A stretch of 64,000 nt of DNA from Anagrus nilaparvatae. Its lineage: Eukaryota > Arthropoda > Insecta > Hymenoptera > Mymaridae. The stretch lies in assembly GCA_022575985.1 (NCBI GenBank), contig JAKSXM010000107.1, forward strand, positions 682,001 through 746,000. Direction: 5' to 3'. Under the pieces are notes generated by a model that worked only from the letters and a program-made list of their open reading frames with translations, did not search any database and had not been told where the DNA came from. Below, piece after piece: positions 9,385-21,250 of the stretch; position 1 is the stretch's first letter, and each line of letters starts with the position of its first letter. The translations under genes were made by a program, and so were the position numbers.

Positions 9385-12300
9385 CTGGAAAGAAAAACAA
9401 AAATTATTAAAAATTCTTAACTAAAAGTAAATTCTTGGAAAGTGAAATCCATAACTCGCCTTAAGCAAAATTTAGCTTCACGCACGCGATTCAAATAGAA
9501 ATATCTCTCAAAATTCATTTCCTGAAGGAAAATTTAAAATTATATAATTTTCATCTTTTTTAAATTCGCTTTTGAACGTGTTATTTAGGATATTTCTACT
9601 CGAATTGCATTAAACATCAAGACAAATTTTCGCTCGCCGCGAGCGAATTTTTCTTCGGTGCATTTAGAAAGAAAAACTTGTTTTCAAAGAAAGCGATTTT
9701 TACTTTTATGGAAAATTTATAATTTGACTATTTTCTAGCCAATTTGAAACAGAATATCTTGAAAAAATTGTTTTGCCTCTAAAATAATTCCAACTTTCAA
9801 GTACATCAGCAGAAAACTTGTAAATTTAATCTAATTACAACGCAAGTTTTCTTCTCCTGAGAAACTCCCAAAGAATTTCTGTAAAATGACCATCAATTAA
9901 AAAATTACGTAAGTTTGTTAAACGATAAAATTAAAACTGCATAAATCATTAGCATGGAGTATTGCAAAATAACACATGTAAATAATTGTTAAACGAGCAT
10001 ATTTTTTCCAACGACAATTACAAATAAATAAACAATACTTAAGTCCGATGATTAATTATCGGTGAAATAAAAAAATGCGTACATTTTGTTATCCGCAGCA
10101 TAAATCGACGAACGCAACCGGTTATTACGCGAATAATTATCGTAAACTCAGTGGACAAATATTCCCGCGTTAGATTTCGTAAGATAGAAGTCTTTACCCC
10201 CTTGATTGGATAATCTTTAAACGGAATCTCATAGAGAAAAAAAATGTTTCAAGGAAAACTGCAGTTAAATTATTCTTCATATTGTAATGATTTATGTGTC
10301 AGTTTTGCATGTGTTGGAAACGTGTGAAAAAGTTACATCGATTTTGCAAACTAGGTCCGAAATGGAATTTCGATGGCGTTCCGGAAATAATTGAATGCGA
10401 GTCAAAACAAGGCGAACTATTCGATGATTAAATGCTTTCTCTCAAAATTGCTAATTTGAATTTCATGCATACTCGGGAGGATAAAATAATTAGCTCGTAA
10501 AAAAATTCAATTTTTTTATAAAATATTAAGTTGACCTCTCGCAGACTGAAACTCTTGAATAATAAACGAGGATGGGATAAAAATACGAATCGGCCTATAA
10601 AATAAAATTTTTTTAAAAAAACGGTTATTAAAAATTACAAAGTAGTCTGCAATTACTTGAATTTTATTGTTACATGAATTTTTTCGCATTCTCTCACGCA
10701 ATATTCAAAGCTAAAAACTAAAATGACAAAATATAGGTTGCGTTATTTACGCGACTGTCACGGGATTTTTATTGAATATTTTCTCGAAAAGAAAGTTTTA
10801 TTTATTACATGTGAAAAAAAATTCAACAAAACCCGGCTAATTTTACGTTATTAGACCATATCAGTCGGTCTATTCAAATAAATAGAAATTTTTTCGCAAC
10901 AAAGTATGAAAAAGTCTAAAAAAGCGTGTTTTGCATATTATAAATAGATTATTGTATTAGTGGGCGAGCAGACGAACGTTACGTGATACGGCGAATAATT
11001 AGTAGCGTTTTTCTGAGAACGAAATTTATATTAGTTAAGAAAACAATAAAATTTATTTAATTTTAGAAAAGCCTCATTTTTGAGGTGTCCAATTTGCATA
11101 GCCCTCGAAAAACCTTCTCTGGGTGGTCAGTAACCCGATAAAATAAGCAGATTAGAACGAGCTCGAGTATTATTTTCCCCTGATTTAAATTCACCAAATC
11201 AAAAAAAATTTCGTCTAGGCTTCTTTCATGAATGCGAATTTCGCATGTACGTTGATTAAAACTTGCATATTTTATGTGACGTTAGTCGCGAGTTTAAAAA
11301 AGTCTGTTTTATGGATTTTTATGTGTTTTAGCCTGGAGCTTAAAAACCGTTGGCATACGTCTTTTTCATGTTTACCGCTGAATTTTACGAGACTGTCAAA
11401 ATAGCTTTCTTTTGTCGAAAATTTAAATACACAAAGACGAATGAGCAAGCAAAAATGCGTTTATCATAAACAAAACATGTAAGACTAAAAAATTTAATTT
11501 GGTCCTAAAAAATTTAAGAATCGTCTGAATGGGATCAAGGATTTTCAAAGAGCACTCAGAGAGGATCTTCTAGCTAATGTTAATGCAATTTTGCGCAATT
11601 CCCTGTAATTATAATGATATCGTGTAATGGAAAAATAATTTTAATGTTGTCAGTAAATCTGTGTACGTAATTACATGTACAGCGCATGTAAACTAAGGAT
11701 TTTTTTTTAAATGCAAAATTTTAAAATTAACAAAATAACAAGTTTTAAAAATTAATAATTTTCGGATGAAAAAAATGGTTCACTTGGGGTATTTCAACTG
11801 TATTTGAATTTATCATTTCCATTAAAAATAAAGCTTCAAGTTGAAGAAAAGCCATAACCTGAATTTTTCTGAAATATGATATAGCCAAGAGTAAAAAGCA
11901 AAAAGCTGTACAAATAATTGAAGAAGTCTTATAATAAGGCGAATATCTTGTAAAACATTCAAGTACTGTAGAACAGAAAGCAAACCAACCGAAGCTACTT
12001 AAAACGTACATCATTTTTTAAAGTTGATGTACGACTACGCTAGAAAGAAAATAATTTTATTTTGACGCATCAAATTTAAATCGTATTGAGAAGCGCGACC
12101 AGCTAAATGGCATTAGCCTTAAATAAAAGTTATTGGATTATCTTGGCTTTTAAAATGGCAAAAAACCAGGTTAATCTTAGGATATGCGTTTTGACACCTT
12201 TTAGTGCTTTTTCTAATGTTGCAAAATTTATGAAAAATTTCTGACGTTTTAAGTGCGGCTATTGATTATCTTTTAATGTCATTTTATATCGTGAATGGCT

Positions 12301-15300
12301 CGGTTGAAGGGTGAAGTCTTAATTTTCAATCGTGACTAAGCAGATTTGCTTCTTTTTCATATAGAAATATCCAGTTTTATTTTGCCGATCGGATTCACCA
12401 AATTTTCGAATGTTCGTATTTTTTCTTTCGGTATTAATAAAATAAACAAAACGAACGATAATATTTGTACTAACTTAATTTTCATACATTTATACCAAGA
12501 AACAGAATAGTATTTCAATAATTCATAAAAAAATTAACAAAAATAGAACTCGACCGTCACTCGTATCGACCCTAAAAAATTTCCATTGACGCATTGAAAA
12601 AAAATTTAGTAACAATTAATTAATACAATCGCACGAATTTTTTTAATTACTCCCATAATAACAATAAAATTTGTTGTGTCTTTGTGTAAAAAAATAATCA
12701 AAACAATAAAAAGAGCCTATCGCAATAATAAACTCGCACATCCTTTATAAAAAGCATCCATCGCGTGTGACATGACCCGAATTGCAAAATCGTGCCTGTT
12801 TGACTTTTGTTCTTCGCGAGTCTATAGAAAAGAACAACTTTTTATTCGATTGAATCATTTTATTGGCAGTTGATTCATTTTTGAGTTATCGGTGTCCCAT
12901 GCCGATTAAAGGAGACCTTTTACACAATCTTACCGACGAAAAAACACGTTTTCATACTGCAATGATGCATAATGTAAGCGAAACAAATTTATGTTGCGTT
13001 AAATATTAATGCTTTGTAATACAAAAACACTGAAAATTCTCTTTTTAAACAATAAATGTTTAAATAAATCTCGAGGCTTTTTATAGATTTTTATCTGCTC
13101 AAATAAAATTAATGACGACCAAATATTAGCAAAATAAACTGCTTTAAAAATTGAAACTTAAAATTTAAAAAAATACTCCATTGAACTAGTTCATTAAAAA
13201 ATCAATCCATCAACCCAATTACCCGAGACAACTAAGAATTCATTTTATAAATCATAATGAATATTGAAAATCTTTCGTGTGTTAATATTGATAAACTGTT
13301 GGTAACAAAGGAGCATAGAAACCTTTCTAAAGTTAAGGCACTTGAAAATTACTTAGTCGAGCCTTAAAGGTATCGAACTTTTTGAATGATGAAAGCTTTC
13401 CATTATAAAGTTATTTTTAAATTTCTATCGATTAAACATTTATTTTTCGGTTCTGACATAGTTTATTGTTCTTTTGGAAAATGTGTGAGTTAAGAGATAA
13501 GTTTGTTTTTCTACGTTTTATGAGAAAAATGCAGGAGTGTCATGCTTAGCATTACAGTCATATTATATTTATGGCATTACATTTCACCTTCAAGCTGGCA
13601 TCAATTCAATAAATACTTTTGCAAGTTATTGCATATAAATTAAAAAAAGAAATAACGAGGCTCAAAACTAACTAATATCAAAATTTAGTAAGAGCCGTAT
13701 TTATATAATCCAGAACGCATTTCACTTTCGAGAAACAAAAATTACTTACGAAATCTCGATTAAATTAAAAATCCCAAGTGTCATTTTAACGATTACACAA
13801 AGGCTACTGCGCATAATAATTACAAGCTCTTAGTTTATAATAATATAAAAATTTTTCTTGGGGATGAAAAGGAATTTTCCTTGAACGAATGATGAACCGG
13901 TTGTGTCGCCAATGGCACTGCATTCTTTACTTTTTCTATTAATTCTTCCGTCTAATAATAACTTTCTGTGTTTGTGTAAGGATAAATTACAGACATTATG
14001 TAAATTGACACCCCATGCTCATCGAATTATTACGAGTTCAATCAACTTTTTTGCATTTAATTAATACGCGCTTACACTTTTGATAGATCGATACTATTTT
14101 AACGATTTTCCGGCTGTAATTATTTAAACTGCTAGCTGAGGATAGGAATAACGACTTTGTCATCTTGTTTTGATTCAATATCAAGAATGTAAATAAAAGC
14201 CAGAGTTACTCACTTTTAGTGAAAATCGAACTTTTGTTCGATTAAATTTTTGAAATAAGCGAAACATTCATCAAAAACAAAATCCAATAAATCAAACAGA
14301 CTCATAAACTCAACTCAAGCATAACTAAATGTAAAATTTAAAAGTTTTTCATGATTACATATAATTTATTTTCATAATTTTATTTATTACAGGCTAAGAA
14401 GCATGAAAATTTATTATTTATTTATAGACGCAGAATTACAATTAATGAATATCTGGTAAGTTAAAAATTGATAAATAAAACTTTGAATTACAGTCTGAAA
14501 AAATAAATTAAAGACGTGATTTTGAAGAAACACTCTTAAAAAAGAATGCACGCACAAAAAAAACTTGATATTTACATTTGGGATAATAATTTTCTCCGCA
14601 CAAAGACCGAGCGAGGAGATTTATTTAAGCCAATAATCTCGTACAATAGAGAAGGTATAACCAGTGGCTGACCGAAAGTCATCAGTAAATCAAATTCACG
14701 ATGTTGTAGCTACACAAGCCCCTGAAATTTTAGGAGGCGTATTTATTCTCCTCTTCGTCTCTCGACATAATAATAATAATAATATTATAATCGCAAAAAC
14801 AGAGCCCCGATGTAAAAAAAAGAGATTTAAAAATTCCTTAAGGCGAAATCCTCTCGAGCCATATTACAAGATCCCCTCAAGGGCTTCGAGATGTTACAAA
14901 AAATTATAGAGACGCGCGAAAATTAAGAGGAAGGACGATTCGTAACAAGAAATATGTCATGTTTGGATTTCACACTGAGCAATTATAAATTTTTGTGTGG
15001 TTTTAAAAATTCTCGACATTTGCACAGTGAATAAATTATTTAAGAATATTAAAGGAAAATTTAAGCTATCTGCGTTTACCCTGGCATATTTTGCATACAA
15101 AGGCTTTTTCCATCGGAGCTTTGTAGGTAGGAAGACAAAGAAAATATAAATTTATGAGGTTATAAATATTTTATGCTGGCAATATTTAATAGAGCATGAT
15201 CTTATTAAAGTTGGAGAATCTTTGTTGTTAATTTTTATTTAGACTTTTTTTAAGAGAATCGTCAATTTTTAAGAGCAGTTTTATTTATCTGTTTTGGTAT

Positions 15301-15400
15301 CTTTTATTTATCTGTTTTATTTATCTGTTTTATCTTTTATTTGATTCGGATTTATTTTTTTTCCAATTTTATTCAGTTATTATTTTAATTATTTTGCAGT
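9385..15400. other. Gene-free stretch upstream of the echinus-type exon
   Basis: Six kilobases without a supportable gene. Base composition is a little less AT-rich than the repeat areas and no repeat family was noticed. It probably contains the 5' intron, non-coding exons and regulatory DNA of the minus-strand USP53/54 gene. The ORFs at 10516-10701, 11745-12014 and 14664-14909 have no domain, no good splice context and no paralogue. A GC-elevated patch at 14580-14940, with an (AAT)n run at 14769-14786, could be a promoter or first exon. Confidence 0.5.
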
Positions 15401-15858
15401 TTTGTATTTTTAAAATACTTTTTCATAAAAAGGTTCATTTATTTTTGGTGCCCTGAAATTAAAATTAATTCAATTTTTACTAATTTTAGCAACTCTCGTT
15501 AATGCAAAATGCGAAAATCCAAACATCATTCGCTAAAAAATTTGCTCGGAAGAACTTGTAAAATTTGCAAAAACGACGAGCCGCAGCAGAGAAATACGCG
15601 TTCTCTAAGTTTTGTATACATCGCGTTTTATACTTTGGTTAAAAAAGAAACGACTTTTAAAAAAAATATACGCATCATATTATTTAACTCGATTCGCAAT
15701 GCTCTTCGTAACAAAATAATCATATTATATGCTACGAGCAAAGCGAACAGCGTAAAGTAAAGAGTTCGCAACATATACAAATAAAAATTAACCGAACTCA
15801 AGCTTTCTACTTTTCAAAATATAAATATTTGGAGTTGTTTCTTCATTGCTTTTCAAAA

Positions 15859-16311
15859 ATGAACGGAGCTGGAAACTACTGGTATTCGAAATGCAAGATC
15901 AACGAGGCGAAATTGATCAAGCTAAAAAGTGAATTGAAAAATCTTGCTCGAGAAAACGAAGATTTAAGAAGATCGGTTCCACCTGAAATCAAAGATCCGA
16001 AAAAATTTCAGAAAATTGGATTATTTTACGATTATCGAAATCCAAAATTAATTTATTTTCAATTCTGCCAGGCGAATAGATGGCTTAGAGCAGTGCGCAG
16101 ATTGTGGAAGACTGGAATGGTACAATTTGGAGAGGCATTTTTAAATGTGCCAAGTAATATTAAATGCGCCCAGAAGTGCATAGAAATTTTGGGAAATCGT
16201 TTACGTTCGTCACGTCCTACTGGTCGAAAGTTCACAATTGTTCATGAAAGTACCACCAAAAAGTATGTTTACTTGTGCCTCCGAAAATGTGTAAATAATA
16301 ATCAAAGCTAG
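15859..16311 (+). CDS. Orphan tandem family protein (MNGAGNYW family), copy 1
   Basis: 150 residues from the ATG at 15859, which has an A-rich context (TTTCAAAAATGAAC) and is conserved in all copies including the pseudogene. Upstream codons are open but lack an ATG. The protein begins MNGAGNYWYSKCKINEAK, then a charged amphipathic stretch at about residues 19-43 likely to form a coiled coil, then a strongly conserved core (PPEIKDPKKFQKIGLFYDYR, NRWLRAVRRLW, MVQFGEAFLN) and a Cys-containing tail. No signal peptide or membrane segment from this start. I do not recognise the family. The NRW..AV..L pattern is faintly TPR-like, but that is not enough for a call. Function unknown. Confidence 0.7.
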   Translation: MNGAGNYWYSKCKINEAKLIKLKSELKNLARENEDLRRSVPPEIKDPKKFQKIGLFYDYRNPKLIYFQFCQANRWLRAVRRLWKTGMVQFGEAFLNVPSNIKCAQKCIEILGNRLRSSRPTGRKFTIVHESTTKKYVYLCLRKCVNNNQS

Positions 16312-16540
16312 TAAAATCTTGACTAATGCTGCAAACACAACTTTAAACAAAACTGACATTTCAAAATTTTAAATTTATTTTCGATTTACATTTACAAAAA
16401 TATCTCCAAAAGTTTTTACGAAGTCAGATTTTTGCTTAACGCAAGCAAGACAATAATTGGAATAAATTATACTTGGAAGTCAAATTTGCCACTAAATCTT
16501 AATTTGAAATATTCATAAAAAAAAAAGAAAAAAAATTTTA

Positions 16541-16575
16541 AAAATCCGCTTGCATAACAGGCGGATTTTTTTTTT
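16541..16575. other. Stem-loop downstream of orphan copy 1
   Basis: AATCCGC and GCGGATT face each other across an 11-base loop, flanked by A and T runs that lengthen the stem. The corresponding stem-loop downstream of copy 3 (about 21214-21250) keeps the fold with a G.U-compatible change. It may serve 3'-end formation or be a relic of an inverted-repeat element. Confidence 0.45.
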
Positions 16576-17694
16576 AAATTAAATTTTTAAATTTGTTTAG
16601 CGCACTTTAGATTCAATACAAAAAATTTTTAAGTCCGTCAGCGGAATTTGTTTATTGTTCAAACGATTGCAAGTGACCAATAACTTGAAATAAAAATTTT
16701 TTTTGGGCTATCATACATTCCACTGCGCGTTTATCTCATGTGAATAAAATGATTTTTTTTTAATTTTCTTTTCGTTTTAAGTCATTTGCTATCGTTTGAG
16801 CATGATAAGAAATTTCAGCTTTTGGATCTTTTTTTAACAAAAGATATTCCTTTTCATAATTTTTATATTCTAAAACTGTAATGAATTTAATTTTCAGTTT
16901 TGAAGATTTAAAAATATTCGAAAAAATATTTTATAAGTTTTATTCGCCAAACCTCAGACTCGCTTGAAATAAATTAAAATTTTTTTACAAAAACGACGAA
17001 AGAACAGCAAAAGAGTTATCCGAGTTTCATACTATACGTGTACGCATCGCTGTTTAGATTGAAAAAAGAAACGACTCGTATATTTTTTAACTCGTTTCAC
17101 AATTTTTTTTTTCAAACTCGAAGTACTGCGAGTCGAGCGCTTGATTTTCTTATATGCATATTTTCTTCGATACAAACAGCGCAGCGTTCTAATACAAAAA
17201 TTAAATCGACATAAATTTTGTCCAAAACGATAAAAATATTTCCTTACTGAGTTATTTGCGATTTTTAGGTTCCCAAAAATAAAAATTATTCAGTTTCGAT
17301 TGTAGAATTTTACATTTATCTAGCAAATCTTTGAACAACTCTCGCTAATTTTAATAACACATTATAATTTAAGTTCGTAAAATCCAGCCGCATTTCGCTA
17401 AAATGCAAGACTTACTTGAAAAGAACTTGTAAAATTTGCGAAAACGACGAAGTACGAAAAAGACTTGAAAAAAATTAACTCGTTCGACAATTCTTTTTGC
17501 AAACTATACTATACTATCGAACCACTGCGAGTTGAATGCTTATACTTTTAGTTATTTATCTTTTCGTTTTTAAAAAAACAGCGATCAGCGTGAGTTCGCA
17601 AAATATACGAAAGATAAAAAAATTAACCAATTTCAAGCCTTCATACGTTTCAAAATATGAGTATTTAGAGCTGTCTTTGCATTGCTTTTCAAAA

Positions 17695-18225
17695 ATGAAC
17701 GGAGCTGGAAACTACTGGTATTCGAAATGCAAGATCAACGAGGCCAAATTGGTCAAGCTAAAAAATGAATTTAAAAAATATGAGGAATCGGCCAACAGCC
17801 AGATACAGACATTGGAGCAGTCTCTTGCTCGATCGAATAAGAAAAAGGAGCAGTTGCAAAGATCAATTCCACCCCAAATTAAAGATCCGAAAAAATTTCA
17901 GAACCTTGGATTATTTTACGACTATCGAAACCCAAGATTAATTTATTTTCAATTCTGCCAGGCAAATAGGTGGCCTAGAGCAGTGCGCAGATTGCTGAGG
18001 TCTGGAATGGTACAATTTGGAGATGCATTTTTAAATTTACTAAGTAATATTAAATGCGTCCAGAAATGCCGAGACGAAATTTTGGTAAATAGTTTAAAAC
18101 ACGTTTATGGTCATCAGTACGAAATCATTGATCAAACGATCAACGTGAAGAATGTTTACTCGGCTCTTCAAGATTGTGTAAATAATAGAACCCAACAAGA
18201 GACCAATGCTGCGAATACGGCTTAG
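17695..18225 (+). CDS. Orphan tandem family protein, copy 2 (long coiled-coil form)
   Basis: 176 residues from the conserved ATG at 17695. In this copy the frame is also open back to an ATG at 17536, which would add 53 residues beginning with a hydrophobic run (MLILLVIYLFVF). The same stretch is frameshifted and stopped in copy 3 and lacks an ATG in copy 1, so I prefer the inner start, but a membrane-anchored product of this copy alone cannot be excluded. Compared with copies 1 and 3 the predicted coiled coil is about 18-20 residues longer (EESANSQIQTLEQSLARSNK). The core IPPQIKDPKKF, RNPRLIYFQFCQANRWPRAV and MVQFGDAFLN is kept, while the tail after residue 135 diverges. Function unknown. Confidence 0.7.
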   Translation: MNGAGNYWYSKCKINEAKLVKLKNEFKKYEESANSQIQTLEQSLARSNKKKEQLQRSIPPQIKDPKKFQNLGLFYDYRNPRLIYFQFCQANRWPRAVRRLLRSGMVQFGDAFLNLLSNIKCVQKCRDEILVNSLKHVYGHQYEIIDQTINVKNVYSALQDCVNNRTQQETNAANTA

Positions 18226-19124
18226 AAGAAATCAATTTTATCAAAATTTTAAATTCAATTAATTCTCCAATTCTACATAAATTTCGCATAAACAAAATCC
18301 ACGGAAGTTTTCTTTATTTGCGACAAGCAAAATTATATTTCTATGTTCAAACAATTGCTGATTACTCGAAAAAATTAATATGAAAAAATGATTTTTTTTC
18401 AATTTTCTTTACGTTTTGAGTAATTTTCGATCTTTTGAGCAAGGAATAAAAATTCAACTTTATTCAATGTTTGTATGTTCGTTAAAATTTTTTATAAAGA
18501 AAAAAGACAAACATTTTATACTTGTAAAAATCATCTTTACAAACTTTACCACATCTTATTTAAAAAAAGATTCATTTTCTTGGCTTAATTTACAATTTTT
18601 ATAGTTTTTTAAAATTGGAATGCATATTCATTTTTGAAGACCAAGCATTACATTTACAGTAAATTTAAATGTAAATATTATCGAATTTTATATTACAAGC
18701 GACTCTCATTATTCCAGAAAACATCAGCAAGTTTTTTGAATTCGAAAAATCCAAACGTACTTGGTTAAAATACAAGACTTGCTTGAAAGAACTTATAAAA
18801 TTTACGAAAACGATGAGCAGCAGTCGAGAGCTATATCGTTCTCTCAGTTTCGTATTCATCGCTTTTTATACTTTGGTTAAAAACCAATCGTACATACATG
18901 CTCACAGTATACGAAAAAGACTTGAAAAAAATTAACTCGTTCGCCAAATCTGTTTTGCAAAAATGTATAATATCGTATCGAAGCACTGCGAGCGCTTAAC
19001 TTTTAGTTATTTCTCTTCTGAGTTCGCGCATATAATATAGAAAAGATAAAAAAATTAACCAAACTCAATCCTTCTTCGTTTCAAAATACAAGTATTTAGA
19101 GTTGTCTTTGCATTGATTTTAAAA

Positions 19125-19510
19125 ATGAACGGAGCTGGAAACTACTGGTACTCGAAATGCAAGATCAATGAGGCGAAATTTGTCAGGCTGAAAATTGAAT
19201 TTTAAAATCTTAAGAAATCTTTTGCTCGATTTGATGAACAAGTCGAGCATTTAAGAAGGTCGGTTCCACCTCAAATCAAAGATAAAAAAAAAATTTACTA
19301 CAATGGATTATTTCACAATTATCATAACCCAAGAATAATTGACTTTCTACACTGACAGCCGAATAGGTTGCCCATTGCAGTGAACAAGTTGCTGATGTCT
19401 GGAATTAAAAACTTTCGGGACGTATTTATAAATGTACCGAGTGTAATCAAATGCGTCCAGAAATATCTGAAAAGTTTGCTGGAGCCTTTAAAATTGTGTA
19501 AATATTAATA
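19125..19510 (+). pseudogene. Orphan tandem family, broken copy
   Basis: Starts at the same ATG with the same MNGAGNYWYSKCKINEAK codons, but meets an in-frame TAA about 27 codons in and further stops (for example ...CTACACTGACAG...), and its 3' part is eroded and shortened. The coiled-coil segment is of intermediate length between copies 1/3 and copy 2. Its upstream module is present. Confidence 0.85.
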
Positions 19511-20572
19511 AAACCCAGTAATATCTTGACTATAATGCTGTAACTTTAAACAAAACAGATATTTCCAAATTTTAAATTTATTTTCAAATTTAACAGATTT
19601 TTCCCTAATGCAAGCAGGAAAATATCTAGGAAAATATACTTGGATGTCAAATTTGCCACTGATTCCAAAAAAACCCGCTTGTAAAAAATTCAAGCGTACT
19701 TCGCTAAAATACAAGACTTGCTTGATAATACCTCTCGTAAAAACTTATAAATTTTTTCAAAACGACAAGCAGCAGCAGATAGCTATATACGAGCTATGTA
19801 CGTTCTCTCAGTTTCGAATGCTTCGCTTATTCACACTTTGGTTAAAAAAGAAGTGTATACAAGCACGAAAAAGACTTGAAAAAAATAACTCCGATAGACG
19901 ATTCTTTTTTGCAAACTATATTATTGCATCGAAGCACTGCGAGTCGAGCGCTTGATGCATACATAAGAAAGATACGAAAATTTACACAACTTAAATTTCT
20001 TTCGAAACGATAAAAATATTTCTTTACTGAGCTGATTTGTGATTTAAAAATTTTTAAAAATATAAACTTTATTTAATTCAGTTGATCGAAATTTTTATTT
20101 TTAAGCATTTCATTGAGCGACTCTTGTTATTTCAAAAAAATAAGCAAAAATTATAAGTTCGAAAAATCCAAACGTACTTCGCTAAAATATAAGAATTGCT
20201 TGAAAGAACTTATAATATTTGCGAAAACGATGAACAGCGGCCGAGAGTTATATTATGTTCTCAGTTTATTATGCATCGCTTCTTATACTTTGGTTAAAAA
20301 ACCAAGTCCATACATTTGTGCGTATAATACAAAAAAGACTCGAAGAAAAAATAACTCGTTGGACGATTCTGCTTTGCAAACTATACTATACTATCGAACC
20401 ACTGCGAGTTGAGCGCTTATACTTTTAGTTATTTATCTTTTCGTTTTTTAAAAAGACAGCGATCAGCGTGAGTTCGCAAAATATACGAAAGATAAAAAAA
20501 TTAACCAATTTCAAGCCTTCATACGTTTCAAAATATAAATATTTGGAGTTGTTTCTTCATTGCTTTTCAAAA

Positions 20573-21040
20573 ATGAACGGAGCTGGAAACTACTGGTATT
20601 CGAAATGCAAGATCAACGAGGCCAAATGGCTCAAGCTGAAAAATGAATTGAAAAATCTCGCTCGAGAAAACGAAGATTTAAGAAGATCGGTTCCACCAGA
20701 AATAAAAGATCCGAAAAAACTTCAAAAAATCGGATTATTTTATGATTATCGAAATCCGAAATTAATTTATTTTCAATTCGGTCAGGCGAACAGGTGGCCT
20801 AGAGCAGTGCGCAGATTGTGGAAAAATGGAATGGTACAATTTGGAGAGGCATTTTTAAATGTGCCAAGTAACATTAAATGCGCCCAGAAGTGCATAGAAA
20901 TTTTGGAAAATCGTTTACGCTCGTCACGTCCAACTGGTCGAAAGTTCACAATCATTGATGAACGTATCAACCTAGACGATGTTTACTTGTGCCTCCGAAA
21001 ATGTGTAAATAATAATCAAATCCAGAAACATCTTGACTAA
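20573..21040 (+). CDS. Orphan tandem family protein, copy 3
   Basis: 155 residues from the conserved ATG at 20573. Nearly identical to copy 1 across the coiled coil and core (NLARENEDLRRSVPPEIKDP, NRWPRAVRRLWKNGMVQFGE) and across the 3' flank. Its 5' flank (TTCGCAAAATATACGAAAGA and following) matches copy 2 instead, so the copy looks like a mosaic. It ends in VYLCLRKCVNNNQIQKHLD, seven residues beyond copy 1. Upstream codons are open to 20468 but without an ATG. No signal peptide. Function unknown. Confidence 0.7.
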   Translation: MNGAGNYWYSKCKINEAKWLKLKNELKNLARENEDLRRSVPPEIKDPKKLQKIGLFYDYRNPKLIYFQFGQANRWPRAVRRLWKNGMVQFGEAFLNVPSNIKCAQKCIEILENRLRSSRPTGRKFTIIDERINLDDVYLCLRKCVNNNQIQKHLD

Positions 21041-21213
21041 TGCTTTCAAAATTTTAAATTTATTTTCAATTTGTATATTTACAAAAATATCTCCAAAAGT
21101 TTTTACGAAGTCAGATTTTCGCCTAACGCAAGCTAGACAATATGAAAGAAAATTATATTTGGAAGTCAAATTTGTTGCTTAATCTTAATTTGAAATATTC
21201 ATATAAAATAAAT

Positions 21214-21250
21214 AAAAAAATCCGCTGGCAATTCACAGGTGGATTTTTTT
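21214..21250. other. Stem-loop downstream of orphan copy 3
   Basis: AATCCGCT and AGGTGGATT can pair with one G.U in RNA, inside flanking A and T runs. Position relative to the stop is like that of the stem-loop after copy 1. Confidence 0.4.

Noticed and set aside
15509..15760. 83-codon ORF upstream of orphan copy 1
   Set aside because: The homologous upstream modules do not keep this frame, so it is not a conserved protein.
17536..17694. N-terminal extension of orphan copy 2 as the annotated start
   Set aside because: Frame is broken in copy 3 and has no ATG in copy 1; the ATG at MNGAGNYW is conserved in every copy. Kept as a finding only.
15859..21040. Orphan proteins as TOM20-like or TPR proteins
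   Set aside because: A weak NRW..AV..L pattern and a 'P.IKD..KFQ' stretch are suggestive, but spacing fails and there is no membrane anchor.
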